Positions 25,524 through 35,299 are shown, counted from the stretch's first letter. The stretch is DNA of 64,000 nt from Candidatus Termititenax sp. (GCA_020719045.1 DYQY01000004.1:62001-126000), one strand, 5' to 3'. Notes: generated by a model from the sequence alone, not told the origin. Numbers and translations: made by a program.

Positions 25524-27199
25524 GCGGCTAATTGTAATTCTTCTTGGTGAACACGTGGCTCTATTTTCATTCTTTCTGAAAGAATCTTAGACAAAATTGC
25601 AATGTTTGCTTTTAACTTAGAGATCTCTTGATTTAATGAATCAGACTGAAGATTATTTGTCTTTGAATAAACATCACAAATATTTGTTAAATCAACAACA
25701 AGTTTATTTATTTTGTCATTTGGTACACTTGTTACAAAACCTATATTTCCAATCGTTTGACTAATTATGGTGTTTATATTTGCTATTGCTAATTGCTTTA
25801 ATACATCAAAATCTGCTATTTCTTTATCAATCATAGATATCAATATTTTAATTCTTGATAACACCTTCTCATCTCTTTCTTTAATAACATCACTCATTGC
25901 TTTCTTATCTAAATCATTCATATTACTTTCTTCAATTATTTTTAATTCAATATTCCTTTGTTTAGATATTCTCGAATGTGCTACAAATAGCCCACCTCTA
26001 TGGGTTGATAGCTCTGCTCTGATATCATTAACTTGCCTTAATGAATGTATAAGCTCAATTAAAAAAGCCTCTTTCCTCTCCCCAAAATCATCACCTCTTG
26101 ATCTAATTACATTACTAATTCTATCCTTATTAGCGATTGTATCTTTAACTAAAAACATAAAAACTTCAGCAAATTCACTGGAATCATTTGTAAAATCAAC
26201 GCCTGAAAGCTCTGATAAAGTCTTTCTTTCATCTTCTTCTTCCTCTTTCGATATATCCTTGCCTGAAATAACTCTATCAATTATTCCTTCCAATATTACT
26301 AACATATCTTTTTTGCGATCCAATAAAACCAATTGATTACTAAAAAATGATTTATCTATTCCATTATTAATTAATCCCCTAAGATAAATTTCTCTACTGC
26401 TTATTACATCTAACTCAGTATGGATTGATCTCTTTGTTTCGATTGCTGTTGAGTGGTTAATACTCATTGTATTAGTATTAATATCTAAAAAAGACTTTAT
26501 TAATGATAATGACTCCCTAATTTGACCAATTACAGCATCATACTTAGAATTAATCTGTTTAATCATATCTGCTTTATCCTTATCTAATAACACATCATTT
26601 TCCATTACTATACTAAGACTTTTTTGTCTTAATTCTTCCAGTAAAGGTATTCTATCTGATAAACGTTTTGCAAAAGATGTAGCCTCTTTTCTTACTGAAC
26701 TAGCATCTTTTGTAGAAGAAATCAACCTCGTAACTCTTTCACTTATTACCGTCCTTGACATCGTAATAGCTGCTTCATTCAAAAAAGAAACTTTTTCATC
26801 TAATTTAACAGTATCCTTAGTTAATCCTTCTTCACTGTGAGCTAAACAGACTTTAGGCTCATTAAAAGTAAGATTATTTTCTATTGCGTCTAAAATACCA
26901 ATTTTTCTAAGTGCACTTCTTACAATATCAGAAGAACAACTCGTCAATATCACTATATTGGAATCCAAACGTTTGATTTCTTTCTTAACTAGTCCTAAAT
27001 GTGCTTCCATTTCACTAATTACATTTGCATTAGAGTCACTAACTTCATTAATTAGAACATTAATACGCTCTGCTAATACTGCTTCTTCTTCTCTTAGAAT
27101 AGATAAATAAACAAAATGTTTATTTATCATATAAAAATTAGTATTGGCTAAAATAGATAATTCAAATTTTGTCTTAATTGCTACTAGTTTATACTGCAT
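25520..27199 (-). CDS. Unknown 559-residue helical protein
   Basis: Not recognised. It is almost entirely predicted helix, rich in charged residues, Ile and Ser, with no signal peptide, membrane segment or nucleotide-binding loop. Several stretches look like coiled coil (for example KRLSDRIPLLEELRQK). I start at ATG 27199 because AAGGAG is six bases upstream; a TTG two codons earlier is less suited. It follows three small genes of equal novelty (27274-28169) in the same direction and may be the effector or scaffold of that set. It does not carry a chemoreceptor signalling hairpin. Confidence 0.7.
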   Translation of the reverse strand: MQYKLVAIKTKFELSILANTNFYMINKHFVYLSILREEEAVLAERINVLINEVSDSNANVISEMEAHLGLVKKEIKRLDSNIVILTSCSSDIVRSALRKIGILDAIENNLTFNEPKVCLAHSEEGLTKDTVKLDEKVSFLNEAAITMSRTVISERVTRLISSTKDASSVRKEATSFAKRLSDRIPLLEELRQKSLSIVMENDVLLDKDKADMIKQINSKYDAVIGQIRESLSLIKSFLDINTNTMSINHSTAIETKRSIHTELDVISSREIYLRGLINNGIDKSFFSNQLVLLDRKKDMLVILEGIIDRVISGKDISKEEEEDERKTLSELSGVDFTNDSSEFAEVFMFLVKDTIANKDRISNVIRSRGDDFGERKEAFLIELIHSLRQVNDIRAELSTHRGGLFVAHSRISKQRNIELKIIEESNMNDLDKKAMSDVIKERDEKVLSRIKILISMIDKEIADFDVLKQLAIANINTIISQTIGNIGFVTSVPNDKINKLVVDLTNICDVYSKTNNLQSDSLNQEISKLKANIAILSKILSERMKIEPRVHQEELQLAA

Positions 27200-27273
27200 C
27201 GCCAACTCCTTGAATTTAAGCTTTCATAAAAGTTATCGTAACTTAATCTGAAAAGTAGCAACAATTTTAAATA

Positions 27274-27447
27274 CTATACATCGTCTTTTTCTGGTTTATA
27301 TTTAGTAATCCTTAATGAGTCCACAATATCAAGCAATCGCTTCTCTACTGCATCAAGTTTTGTATGCTTCGTTGTTTTTGGTAATTCCTTCATCTTAATT
27401 TGTTCATTTATATAAGAATAAAAATTTCCATCATTACTATTCAACAT
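27274..27447 (-). CDS. Unknown small protein, 57 residues
   Basis: ATG-started frame beginning inside the end of the 103-residue gene (11-base overlap), with AGGAG seven bases upstream. The product starts MLNSNDGNFYSYINEQIKMK and is basic in the middle and helical (LDAVEKRLLDIVDSLRI). Good ribosome site and overlap support translation. Function unknown. Confidence 0.6.
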   Translation of the reverse strand: MLNSNDGNFYSYINEQIKMKELPKTTKHTKLDAVEKRLLDIVDSLRITKYKPEKDDV

Positions 27448-27748
27448 TTTCTTCTCCTAACCTTAACTTTCTAAATAATTGTCTAATTTTTCTTTCAGCT
27501 GCCAATATATCATAAGTATCTTCAGCAATTTCACTAAAGTCTTCCAGTATTTCTACGGTGTCTTTCTTTCTTCTTTTAATTTCAGTGTTTGTGCTACTCA
27601 TTGCAGATTCAACAGGAATACCTGATAAATGGTTATGCAATACTTTTTGAAAGTTACTACCAGCAATTAATTGTTCATTCTTAACAACTTGATTTTGCTT
27701 ATTGATGTTATTTAAATTTGCTTCAAATCTTTCGGAGAAAACCTGCAT
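27437..27748 (-). CDS. Unknown small protein, 103 residues
   Basis: Soluble, Asn/Gln-rich N-terminus (NLNNINKQNQVVKNEQ), then a charged helical C-terminal half ending LFRKLRLGEENVE. AAGGAG six bases before the ATG. Overlaps the following 57-residue gene. No family recognised; part of the 25520-28169 cluster. Confidence 0.6.
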   Translation of the reverse strand: MQVFSERFEANLNNINKQNQVVKNEQLIAGSNFQKVLHNHLSGIPVESAMSSTNTEIKRRKKDTVEILEDFSEIAEDTYDILAAERKIRQLFRKLRLGEENVE

Positions 27749-27846
27749 ATATACTCCTTACACAACACTTTATGTATTAATATATGCCCAATATTTATAT
27801 ACTTAAACATTAATTAGAAAAAATAAATATCATCTGTGAAAGAATG

Positions 27847-27869
27847 AAAAACTTCTACAAAAATAGAAG
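27847..27869 (-). terminator. Terminator overlapping the end of the 104-residue gene
   Basis: On the minus strand a CTTCTA / TAGAAG stem with a TTTTTG loop is followed by TTTTT. The stop codon of the 104-residue gene lies in the stem. It would partly insulate that gene from the ones downstream. Confidence 0.55.
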
Positions 27870-28169
27870 CGCTTTTAGTGTATCAACTACAACCGGATCT
27901 TGAGACAAATCTATTGAATGGTTCTCTAGTATACTATTAAACACCTCTTTAACAATAGGATTATCCTCTACATTCTGATCAAAACCAAAAGGGTCAGAAG
28001 AATAACCAATAAGGAGATCATCATCACAACAAGAAGCTGATTCTACATTCATATTCGTATCATATATATTATTTTGAAATGATAATGATATCTCATCTAT
28101 AATGTCTTTTTCATTATTAGCGACACTTAAATTCATGCCCTGCGTATTTGTTATGTTAATGTCTGACAT
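27855..28169 (-). CDS. Unknown acidic protein, 104 residues
   Basis: Strongly acidic and Asn-rich with a CC pair (SASCCDDDLL) and few basic residues; net charge clearly negative. No signal peptide. AAGGAGAG precedes the ATG. It leads the 28169-25520 unknown cluster, with its own terminator at its 3' end. A small acidic partner or chaperone is conceivable, but nothing in the sequence proves this. Confidence 0.6.
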   Translation of the reverse strand: MSDINITNTQGMNLSVANNEKDIIDEISLSFQNNIYDTNMNVESASCCDDDLLIGYSSDPFGFDQNVEDNPIVKEVFNSILENHSIDLSQDPVVVDTLKALLFL

Positions 28170-28307
28170 ATACTCTCCTTATACTTGTCCAAAAAACAAA
28201 GAAAAACAATTTTCATCTATTTTATTATATATAACGTTTTAACAAACCATAAACTTGTACCTATATTTCTTAATATAAATAAAATAATCTAAAATAAAAT
28301 GTTTAAC

Positions 28308-28336
28308 TTGATATTTTTCGGGCATAACAATAAACA
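28308..28336 (+). promoter_or_regulatory. Possible promoter of the 46-residue gene
   Basis: TTGATA (28308-28313) and TAAACA (28331-28336) are 17 bases apart, about 25 bases before the ATG at 28361. The rest of the 191-base divergent space (28170-28360) is very AT-rich and holds no other feature I can support. Confidence 0.4.
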
Positions 28337-28360
28337 AGATAAATGACAGGGGGGATTAGG

Positions 28361-28501
28361 ATGAAAGAATCAAAAACAGAAAGGTTTGACTATTTAATGA
28401 ACAGCTTATTAAATGAGGACGCTGAGGTTAAAATGGAACTATCAAAAGAAGAAGAAGACTTCTTTTCAAGTATAGATTTAACTGAAGTGCTATTTATCTA
28501 A
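28361..28501 (+). CDS. Unknown small acidic protein, 46 residues
   Basis: Starts MKESKTERFDYLMNSLLNED and continues with a Glu-rich helix and a hydrophobic end (DLTEVLFI). A strong GGGGGGATT ribosome site precedes the ATG and a plausible promoter lies upstream. It is the only plus-strand gene here, divergent from the unknown cluster and ending eight bases from the purB stop. Not recognised. Confidence 0.6.
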   Translation: MKESKTERFDYLMNSLLNEDAEVKMELSKEEEDFFSSIDLTEVLFI

Positions 28502-28508
28502 TTATAAA

Positions 28509-29801
28509 CTAAGAAAAAACACGTTTAAAAATCATATCTACATTCTTTTTGTAGATATTAAGATCAAAAACGTCATCGATTTCTTGCTCAGTTAAATTAT
28601 TAGTTACTTTGCTATCAACTTTGATAACATCTCGAAACTTCAAACCATTGTCCCTCGCCTTCATGGCATTTGCTTGAACAATTTGATATGCATCTTCTCT
28701 AGTAATCCCCTTATTCACCATAGTTAATAGTAATCGCTGAGAACATACTACTCCACCTAACAAGTCTAAATTCTTAGCTAAACTGTCCTCGTGTACTACC
28801 AAGTTCTCTAATACTGATTTAAGTGTAACAAGCATATGATCCATCAGCATGGTACTATCAGGGAAAATTATTCTCTCTGTTGAAGAATGCGAAATATCGC
28901 GCTCATGCCATAAACAAATATTTTCCATACTAACTAACATATTTCCACGAATAACTCTTGCAAGACCTGTTAACTTCTCGCAGGTAATTGGATTACGCTT
29001 ATGTGGCATCGCAGAACTACCCTTTTGGCCTTTTTTGAAACCTTCTTCCAGTTCATTGAACTCTGTCTTCTGTGAAGCACGAATCTCGGTTGCAATTTTT
29101 TCTATTGTTCCAGCCATCACAGCTAAAACAGACATAAACATGGCATGCCTATCTCTCTGAATTATTTGAGTAGAAATATTTACCTGTTTAAGTCCTAGCT
29201 TCTTACAAACATATTCCTCAACATAAGGATCTATATTGGAATAATTTCCAACAGCCCCAGAAATCTGACCAACAGCAACTTCCTTAATTGCTGACTCAAA
29301 TCTTCTAATATTCCTTCCAAACTCATCATACCAAAGAGCAAACTTTAAACCCAATGTCATTGGTTCAGCATGTACACCATGAGTTCTGCCCATCATCATA
29401 GAATCCTTATATTTATAAGCTAAGTCCTTTAATACAGGCAGTAGCTCCTTCATGTCCTGCAATATTATTTCAGCAGATTGTTTGATTAACACAGAAAATG
29501 CAGTATCAACTACATCAGAAGAAGTTAGTCCAAGATGTACATATCTTGATTCAGGACCAATATATTCAGCAACACAGGTAGTAAATGCAATTACATCGTG
29601 ATTTGTAATCAGCTCTATCTCATTAATTCTCTCAACATTAATATCAGCCTTTTTTTTAATAATCTTTAAAGCTTCAGTTGGTATATTTCCTAATTTGTTA
29701 TGAGCCTCACATGCAACTATCTCTACATCCAACCAAACTCTGAACTTATTTTCAAGAGACCAAATATCCTGCATAATTTTTCTCGAATATCTTTCAATCA
29801 T
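28509..29801 (-). CDS. purB: Adenylosuccinate lyase
   Basis: Cleaves SAICAR and adenylosuccinate in purine synthesis. 430 residues of the fumarase/aspartase superfamily. Signature GSSAMPHKRNPITCE carries the catalytic serine loop; GRTHGVHAEPMTLGLK and HLGLTSSDVVDTAF carry the conserved His residues. Preceded by AAGGAG. It lies 20 bases after ispG and is likely co-transcribed with argS-ispG. Confidence 0.96.
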   Translation of the reverse strand: MIERYSRKIMQDIWSLENKFRVWLDVEIVACEAHNKLGNIPTEALKIIKKKADINVERINEIELITNHDVIAFTTCVAEYIGPESRYVHLGLTSSDVVDTAFSVLIKQSAEIILQDMKELLPVLKDLAYKYKDSMMMGRTHGVHAEPMTLGLKFALWYDEFGRNIRRFESAIKEVAVGQISGAVGNYSNIDPYVEEYVCKKLGLKQVNISTQIIQRDRHAMFMSVLAVMAGTIEKIATEIRASQKTEFNELEEGFKKGQKGSSAMPHKRNPITCEKLTGLARVIRGNMLVSMENICLWHERDISHSSTERIIFPDSTMLMDHMLVTLKSVLENLVVHEDSLAKNLDLLGGVVCSQRLLLTMVNKGITREDAYQIVQANAMKARDNGLKFRDVIKVDSKVTNNLTEQEIDDVFDLNIYKKNVDMIFKRVFS

Positions 29802-29821
29802 CTTTATCTCCTTCTATTCTT

Positions 29822-30862
29822 CTATAGTTTATCTGACTTAATTAGCTTCATCAACTCATCTACTAATGAATCGAATGGAACTGTCTTTATTTTATTTCCT
29901 CTTTCAAAAATCATACCTGCCTCTTTTGTACCACAAATACCATAATCAGCATCCTCAGCTTCGCCTGGACCATTAACAATACAGCCCATAACCGCAACTT
30001 TCAAATGTCTTTTAACATCTTTGACTCGCTTATCAACTTCTGTTACAAGCTTCTCTAAGTCTATCTCAGTTCTACCACAAGTTGGACAAGAAATAATCTC
30101 AACTCCCTCTTTAAGTAGTCCTAAAGAACGCAAAAGAACTTTAACTGGTTTAATCTCTTTTACTGGCTCACCGGTCAATGACATTCTTACAGTATCACCT
30201 AACCCGTCTACCAGTAATGCTCCGATTCCAGCTGATGATTTAATAAGCCCTGCCTCACCAAACCCAGATTCAGTAATACCAATATGTAGTGAATAATTAT
30301 ATTTCTTAGCAAAAAGCCTATTCATTTTAACAGTTGAAATAATGTCGGAAGATTTTAAAGATATAACAAGTTCTTGAAAATCTCTACTCTCGAAAAAGGA
30401 AATATACTCTTCTAAAACTTTCAAGGATAAACTTACCTTATCGTCGCTCTTACCAATAGAACCGTGGTTAACTCCTATCCTTATTGGAACAGAATACTCT
30501 TTAGCCTTAGTTATTATCTCTGTAAGCTTATCTTCCCCACCCATATTCCCAGGGTTAATCCTAATCTTAGCTATACCTGACTCAATCGCTCCAATAGCTA
30601 ACTTATAGTCAAAATGGATATCAGCAACAAGTGGAACCGGACTTGCCTTTACAATATCTGAAACGCAGTCAAGTGAACGCTTATCTGGAACAGCAATTCT
30701 AACTATTTCCGCTCCGGCTTTCTGCAGGTCTTTTATTTGATTAATTGTCTTAGCGACATCATAGGTAAAAGTATTAGTCATTGATTGAATAACTACCTTA
30801 TTCTGTCCACCTATTTGAACGTTACCTACTTTAACTGCTTTTGTATTTTCTCGTATAAACAT
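29822..30862 (-). CDS. ispG: 4-hydroxy-3-methylbut-2-enyl diphosphate synthase
   Basis: Iron-sulfur enzyme of the MEP isoprenoid pathway. 346 residues, the short bacterial form. TIM-barrel part with VQIGGQNKVVIQSMTNT and RINPGNMG; cluster cysteines in SCPTCGRTEIDL and VMGCIVNGPGEAEDADYG. ATG 30862 overlaps the argS stop in TGATG; a GTG one codon earlier is possible. No other MEP gene is in the window. Confidence 0.96.
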   Translation of the reverse strand: MFIRENTKAVKVGNVQIGGQNKVVIQSMTNTFTYDVAKTINQIKDLQKAGAEIVRIAVPDKRSLDCVSDIVKASPVPLVADIHFDYKLAIGAIESGIAKIRINPGNMGGEDKLTEIITKAKEYSVPIRIGVNHGSIGKSDDKVSLSLKVLEEYISFFESRDFQELVISLKSSDIISTVKMNRLFAKKYNYSLHIGITESGFGEAGLIKSSAGIGALLVDGLGDTVRMSLTGEPVKEIKPVKVLLRSLGLLKEGVEIISCPTCGRTEIDLEKLVTEVDKRVKDVKRHLKVAVMGCIVNGPGEAEDADYGICGTKEAGMIFERGNKIKTVPFDSLVDELMKLIKSDKL

Positions 30863-32406
30863 CACATTTTCTCTGGAGCACTTACTCCTAATAAATCCAA
30901 ACCTGTAGCTAATACTTTCTTTATTGCAGAAATTATAGCTAGTCTATTTGCTGATAATTTTTTGTCATCTGAAATCACTTTGCATTGATGATAAAAAGAA
31001 TGAAACATATTTGCTAATTCCATTAAATACGTTGCAATTCGATGTGGTTCTCTGTTTTGGACAGCAATCATTAGCTCATCCTCAAAATGGACAAGATATC
31101 TCATTAAACTATGTTCTATCTCTTCTACTACGATATCTTCATCAAGTTCTGCCTTAATTTGAGATGTATTCAAAATACTACAAATCCTAGCATGCGCATA
31201 TTGAACATAAAAAACTGGATTATCTGATGTCTGCTTCTTTGCTAACTCTAAATCAAAATCAAGGGCTGTATCTGCTTGCTTAGAAACCAAAAAGAACCTA
31301 CCAGCGTCACAACCGATGTCTTCTATTACTTCTTCAAGTGTAATCATTTCACCTGTTCTCTTACTCATTCTTACTTCTTCGCCATTTCTAAAAAGCGAAA
31401 CAAGCTGACCAAGCAAAACTTCCAGCTCGACCTTGTCACCAAACAAAGAAAATAAGGCTGCTTTAACGCGTTTAATGTACCCATGATGGTCTGCGCCCCA
31501 TATATTAATTAAATGATTGTATCCCCTATCCACTTTATTCTTATGATATGCGATATCAGCAGCAAAATAAGTATAACTACCATCTGCTTTAATAAGTACC
31601 CTATCTTTATCATCGCCAAAGTCAGTTGAACGAAAAAATAATGCACCCTCTTGCTCATAAGTAAGTCCTTTTTCTTTCATCACAGAAACAGCTGAATTAA
31701 CAAAACCATTCTCGTGAAGTTCTTTCTTTTCACTAAACCATCTATCGAAAGTAACCTTAAATTTCCTCAAAATATCTGTCTGTTGCAGAAGAACAGCTTG
31801 GATTGGATCGGCTTCTTTTACTAAGTCCTTAACATATTCACCAGCATACCCATCCTCAGGTAATGGCAGATTGTTTCTTCTTGCTTCAATCGATAGTAGC
31901 AAATTTGCTATCTGATTACCTGCATCATTAATATAAAACTCAGTATCCACATCATAACCAACGTGCACCAAAATCCTTTTTAAGGTATCACCCATTGCAG
32001 CCCAACGACCATGTCCAATATGCAAAGGTCCTGTTGGATTTGCAGAAACATACTCTAAAAGGACTTTTTTATTACTTTCAACTAACTTTAAACTAAACCC
32101 ATCATTACCAATATATTCAAAACAATAATTTGATTTTAGTTTAAAATTAATAAACCCTCTTAAGGCAAATATCTCGAAGGCTCCACTCATTTTCTCTTCG
32201 AAAATCTTTACTATTTCAGGAGTTATCTGATCAGCAATAATCATTGGGGACAATTTCAGTGTTGCTGATAACTTAAAAGAGATATTTGTAGCATAATCTG
32301 CAATTTTCTTATCTTTAGGTATTTCAACTATCCATCCAGTTGCTTCATAACCTTTTTGGACAATATACTCGCTAATTACTGCCTGAATTCTATCTATTAT
32401 TCTCAA
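30862..32406 (-). CDS. argS: Arginyl-tRNA synthetase
   Basis: Class I synthetase, 514 residues. The HIGH motif is in TGPLHIGHGRWAAMG and the KMSKS equivalent is VRMSKRTGEMITLEE. N-terminal Add-1 region and C-terminal DALR helical domain (SLMRYLVHFEDEL, ELANMFHSFYHQCKV) are complete. Somewhat shorter than the usual 550-580. First of argS-ispG-purB. Confidence 0.96.
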   Translation of the reverse strand: MRIIDRIQAVISEYIVQKGYEATGWIVEIPKDKKIADYATNISFKLSATLKLSPMIIADQITPEIVKIFEEKMSGAFEIFALRGFINFKLKSNYCFEYIGNDGFSLKLVESNKKVLLEYVSANPTGPLHIGHGRWAAMGDTLKRILVHVGYDVDTEFYINDAGNQIANLLLSIEARRNNLPLPEDGYAGEYVKDLVKEADPIQAVLLQQTDILRKFKVTFDRWFSEKKELHENGFVNSAVSVMKEKGLTYEQEGALFFRSTDFGDDKDRVLIKADGSYTYFAADIAYHKNKVDRGYNHLINIWGADHHGYIKRVKAALFSLFGDKVELEVLLGQLVSLFRNGEEVRMSKRTGEMITLEEVIEDIGCDAGRFFLVSKQADTALDFDLELAKKQTSDNPVFYVQYAHARICSILNTSQIKAELDEDIVVEEIEHSLMRYLVHFEDELMIAVQNREPHRIATYLMELANMFHSFYHQCKVISDDKKLSANRLAIISAIKKVLATGLDLLGVSAPEKM

Positions 32407-32427
32407 AGTTACTCCTTATTAAATAAA

Positions 32428-33711
32428 TTATTTTGGACTTAGACTATGTATATCATCAAAACTATGAGACGAAAAGTCAACAGATTTTTTCTCTATTGTA
32501 ATAACAGGAGACGCAACGACCTCTGATTGTTTGATTATATTTCCTTCTTTAATACAATCAAAACTTTCACGAAGCTTATACAAATAAGCTAATAAATTGC
32601 CTCTTGTAAGACCTACCTCTGGGTTAACCATACTTGCATCAATAACCCCTAAATTCGCAAGTTTATTTGCATGCACATAAAACAAATCTCTTTTAGATAA
32701 ATCCACAAAATCATATTCAATCATCTTCTTATTACTAGTAACTATCTTGCTAATTACAGTTAGAGCCTCTCGCCTACTAATAATATTTTCAGGAATAAAC
32801 TTTTCTTGTGATTGAATTAATCCTTTAGAATGAAAGGAAAATAAATACTTTCTAAGTTCTGAATCAGAAATATTTGAAAAAAAATCAGCCTTTGTTACAA
32901 CTTTATCTTCCAAAAATTCTTCAGTCTTTGGATAATCTGCAACGCTTAAAAGCCTACCCCATTTATCCTGTAATACAACATCCAAATCATAAAAAGCATA
33001 CTTTCTTACTATCCTTATGCTATGTGTCTTCTTCCCTGAATACTTTCCATCCAATGTAATTATGAAATCATTAATACCATATTTGGGAATATCTAAAGAT
33101 TTAATAAACATACCATCAGAACGCAAGGATATCTCATCTCCGCCGAAATACACTTTACCATTATCTAAATAATAGCCCTTCACAGTAATATTCTTCCTTG
33201 TAGTCTCTAGCTCACCTTTAGGATAAACCATACTAAACAATTCAGCTTCACTTGAATCAACACCAAGGTCAAACCCATAAGTCAAGCCAACCATTATTCC
33301 CTGGGCCTGCTTAACATAAGGAGAAAAAGCACCTAAACTGTAGCTAAGCTGAAGATACGGAGCAACTTTATCACCCACAGCCTCTATGCCGACCTCTAAG
33401 TCAGATAAATCAATCCGAAAAACCATTCCAGCATAAAGAGACTGCTTAGTATAATTTGCCAACACATCACTAACTCCAAAAATATAGGCTGATGATAATA
33501 AATCCTGATACTTATAATTAAAGCCTATTCCTATAGAATAACCATTTGCCCCACCCAACAATAAATCAGTAGAAAAAGAATTAAGACCATCTAGATACAA
33601 ATGTCTAGCAAATCCTACTGAAAAAAAATCATCAGAATTACACACCTTTGCAGAATAATCAAAAGCAAAAATTACCGAAATAAATAAAAAGAATAAAACA
33701 ATATTTTTCAT
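32428..33711 (-). CDS. Secreted barrel-like protein with C-terminal SLH-like repeats
   Basis: 427 residues. Signal peptide MKNIVLFFLFISVIFAF. Residues 20-155 alternate polar and hydrophobic like an outer-membrane beta sheet. Residues 170-240 form an Ig-like module (VKGYYLDNGKVYFGG, then GINDFIITLDGK). Residues 290-400 look like two S-layer-homology units (RREALTVISKIV; VDLSKRDLFYVHANKLANLG; LTRGNLLAYLYKL). This suggests a cell-envelope protein tying outer membrane to wall. Lies 21 bases before argS. The exact role is unknown. Confidence 0.65.
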   Translation of the reverse strand: MKNIVLFFLFISVIFAFDYSAKVCNSDDFFSVGFARHLYLDGLNSFSTDLLLGGANGYSIGIGFNYKYQDLLSSAYIFGVSDVLANYTKQSLYAGMVFRIDLSDLEVGIEAVGDKVAPYLQLSYSLGAFSPYVKQAQGIMVGLTYGFDLGVDSSEAELFSMVYPKGELETTRKNITVKGYYLDNGKVYFGGDEISLRSDGMFIKSLDIPKYGINDFIITLDGKYSGKKTHSIRIVRKYAFYDLDVVLQDKWGRLLSVADYPKTEEFLEDKVVTKADFFSNISDSELRKYLFSFHSKGLIQSQEKFIPENIISRREALTVISKIVTSNKKMIEYDFVDLSKRDLFYVHANKLANLGVIDASMVNPEVGLTRGNLLAYLYKLRESFDCIKEGNIIKQSEVVASPVITIEKKSVDFSSHSFDDIHSLSPK

Positions 33712-33754
33712 GTCGAATAATTATAGCAATAAAGAGAAATTGAAAAAATGATAA

Positions 33755-34846
33755 TTATTTAAAAATATCAAAGCCTTTATCAAATAACTTCTTTGCGTCT
33801 TCAACCAATGTGACCTTACCATTAACCCCACCTTTGGTCTTGCTACCAAGCAAAACAACTAATAGTCGCTTACCATTACGTTTTGCTGTTGCAACTATAT
33901 TAAAACCTGACATAGATAAAAAACCAGTTTTAAGGCCATCTGCTCCATCATATTTTCCAACCAGAATATTTGTATTATTTCTTGTAGTAGTTTTATATCT
34001 ATACTTTCTACCTTCAACTAAATTATCTTTTAGTGGATAGGTAAAAGAAGTCATAGAATGAACTTCCTTAAGCAACTTACTATTCTGGTTAATATACAAA
34101 TTACAAAAATCAGCAAATTGCCTAGCGGTTATTCTATTAAACCCACTCATGCCAGATGGTTCTTCAACATGAAGCTGATTAAAACCATACTTAGATAACA
34201 AATCATTAATCGTTCTAGCATAGTTATCTTTTCCGCCAAATAGTTTATTAACAAACAGATACGCTGCGTCGTTTGCTGAAACAATTGCTAAGCCTTGGAT
34301 TAACTGTCTATATGTTACTCTTTGACCTTGCTCTAAATGCATTGTAGTAGCATCTACTGGCATATTTCCAAGCCACTCTTCTTTTTCTATATCTACGTAC
34401 TCGTCTAAATCTATCTCGCCACGATCAACCTTCTGCATAACTAAATACAACAAAAAAACTTTAGACAATGAAGCAGCTGTCCAATATCTGTCCGCGTTCT
34501 TTTCATACAAAACTTCACCAGAATCACAATCAATCATAATGGCAATATCTGTCTTTATCTTGGTTTTGACTTTTCGCAAACCAGAAAAGTTTCCTTCAGC
34601 ACTGTCATCAAAATGAGACATTACATTCTTTTTATCAGGAACTTCTTTTACAACAGCTTCTTGTTCTGGGAAATTTGGTATATGTTCAAGAAAAACAGTA
34701 ATCTGATTATCACAAGTTGAGACTTGAACACTTAGACTAACAGAAACATTGCTAGTTTCCACAATCGGCATTTCTGCTTCTTGAAGGATGTTAGGTGTTA
34801 TTGAAAAAGCTAAGCTAATTAATAAAAAAAATACTACTTTCTTCAA
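33755..34846 (-). CDS. dacA: D-alanyl-D-alanine carboxypeptidase (S11, DacA-like)
   Basis: Periplasmic PBP5-type enzyme that trims peptidoglycan pentapeptides. Signal peptide at residues 1-16, then a disordered spacer to about residue 95. Active-site motifs are S126-L-S-K129 in TAASLSKVFLLY, the SxN triad in IVSANDAAYLF and the KTG box in DGLKTGFLSMS. It ends soon after the catalytic domain, without the PBP5 C-terminal beta domain. Overlaps yqeY by four bases (ATGA). Confidence 0.92.
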   Translation of the reverse strand: MKKVVFFLLISLAFSITPNILQEAEMPIVETSNVSVSLSVQVSTCDNQITVFLEHIPNFPEQEAVVKEVPDKKNVMSHFDDSAEGNFSGLRKVKTKIKTDIAIMIDCDSGEVLYEKNADRYWTAASLSKVFLLYLVMQKVDRGEIDLDEYVDIEKEEWLGNMPVDATTMHLEQGQRVTYRQLIQGLAIVSANDAAYLFVNKLFGGKDNYARTINDLLSKYGFNQLHVEEPSGMSGFNRITARQFADFCNLYINQNSKLLKEVHSMTSFTYPLKDNLVEGRKYRYKTTTRNNTNILVGKYDGADGLKTGFLSMSGFNIVATAKRNGKRLLVVLLGSKTKGGVNGKVTLVEDAKKLFDKGFDIFK

Positions 34847-35277
34847 TTAAGCAAACTCTCGACTATTTCTTTTACTAACTGGCTATCAACAGGTAAGCCT
34901 TTTTTCATAACTCCACCCATTACTTTGCCTGTTTCCTTTTTGCTGGTTGCACCAACTTCTGCAATAACCTCTTTAACTAACTTAATTGTTTCTTCTTTAG
35001 TAAGTTTCTTTGGTAAATATCTTGATACTACTTCTAACTCAGACTTAAGCTCCTCTGCTGCTTCAACTCTATTATTATCTTCGGATAATTTTAAAGCATC
35101 TTTAAGATTCTTTTCATATGTACTAAGTATCTTAAGCACCTCTTCATCGGAAATCTCACCCCTAGCATCAACTGTCATTATTTTGGACTTCATCATCCTT
35201 AAAACTTCTAATGTCTTAGAATCTTTTGCTTTCATTGCTGTTTTCATATCTTCTGAAATTGTTAAATAAATACCCAC
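34843..35277 (-). CDS. yqeY: YqeY/GatB-like protein
   Basis: 144 residues of the GatB/YqeY domain family (SEDMKTAMKAKDSKTLEVLR; YLPKKLTKEETIKLVKEV; GKVMGGVMKK). Members resemble the tRNA-binding tail of GatB; the cellular role is unsettled. GTG start with AAAGGAG upstream. Coupled with dacA. Its promoter would have to lie in or near the repeat beginning at 35300. Confidence 0.9.
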   Translation of the reverse strand: MGIYLTISEDMKTAMKAKDSKTLEVLRMMKSKIMTVDARGEISDEEVLKILSTYEKNLKDALKLSEDNNRVEAAEELKSELEVVSRYLPKKLTKEETIKLVKEVIAEVGATSKKETGKVMGGVMKKGLPVDSQLVKEIVESLLN

Positions 35278-35299
35278 TATATTTCTCCTTTACTTTTTT

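Noticed and set aside
25520-27199. 559-residue protein considered as a methyl-accepting chemotaxis protein
   Set aside because: No membrane segment and no recognisable signalling hairpin motif.
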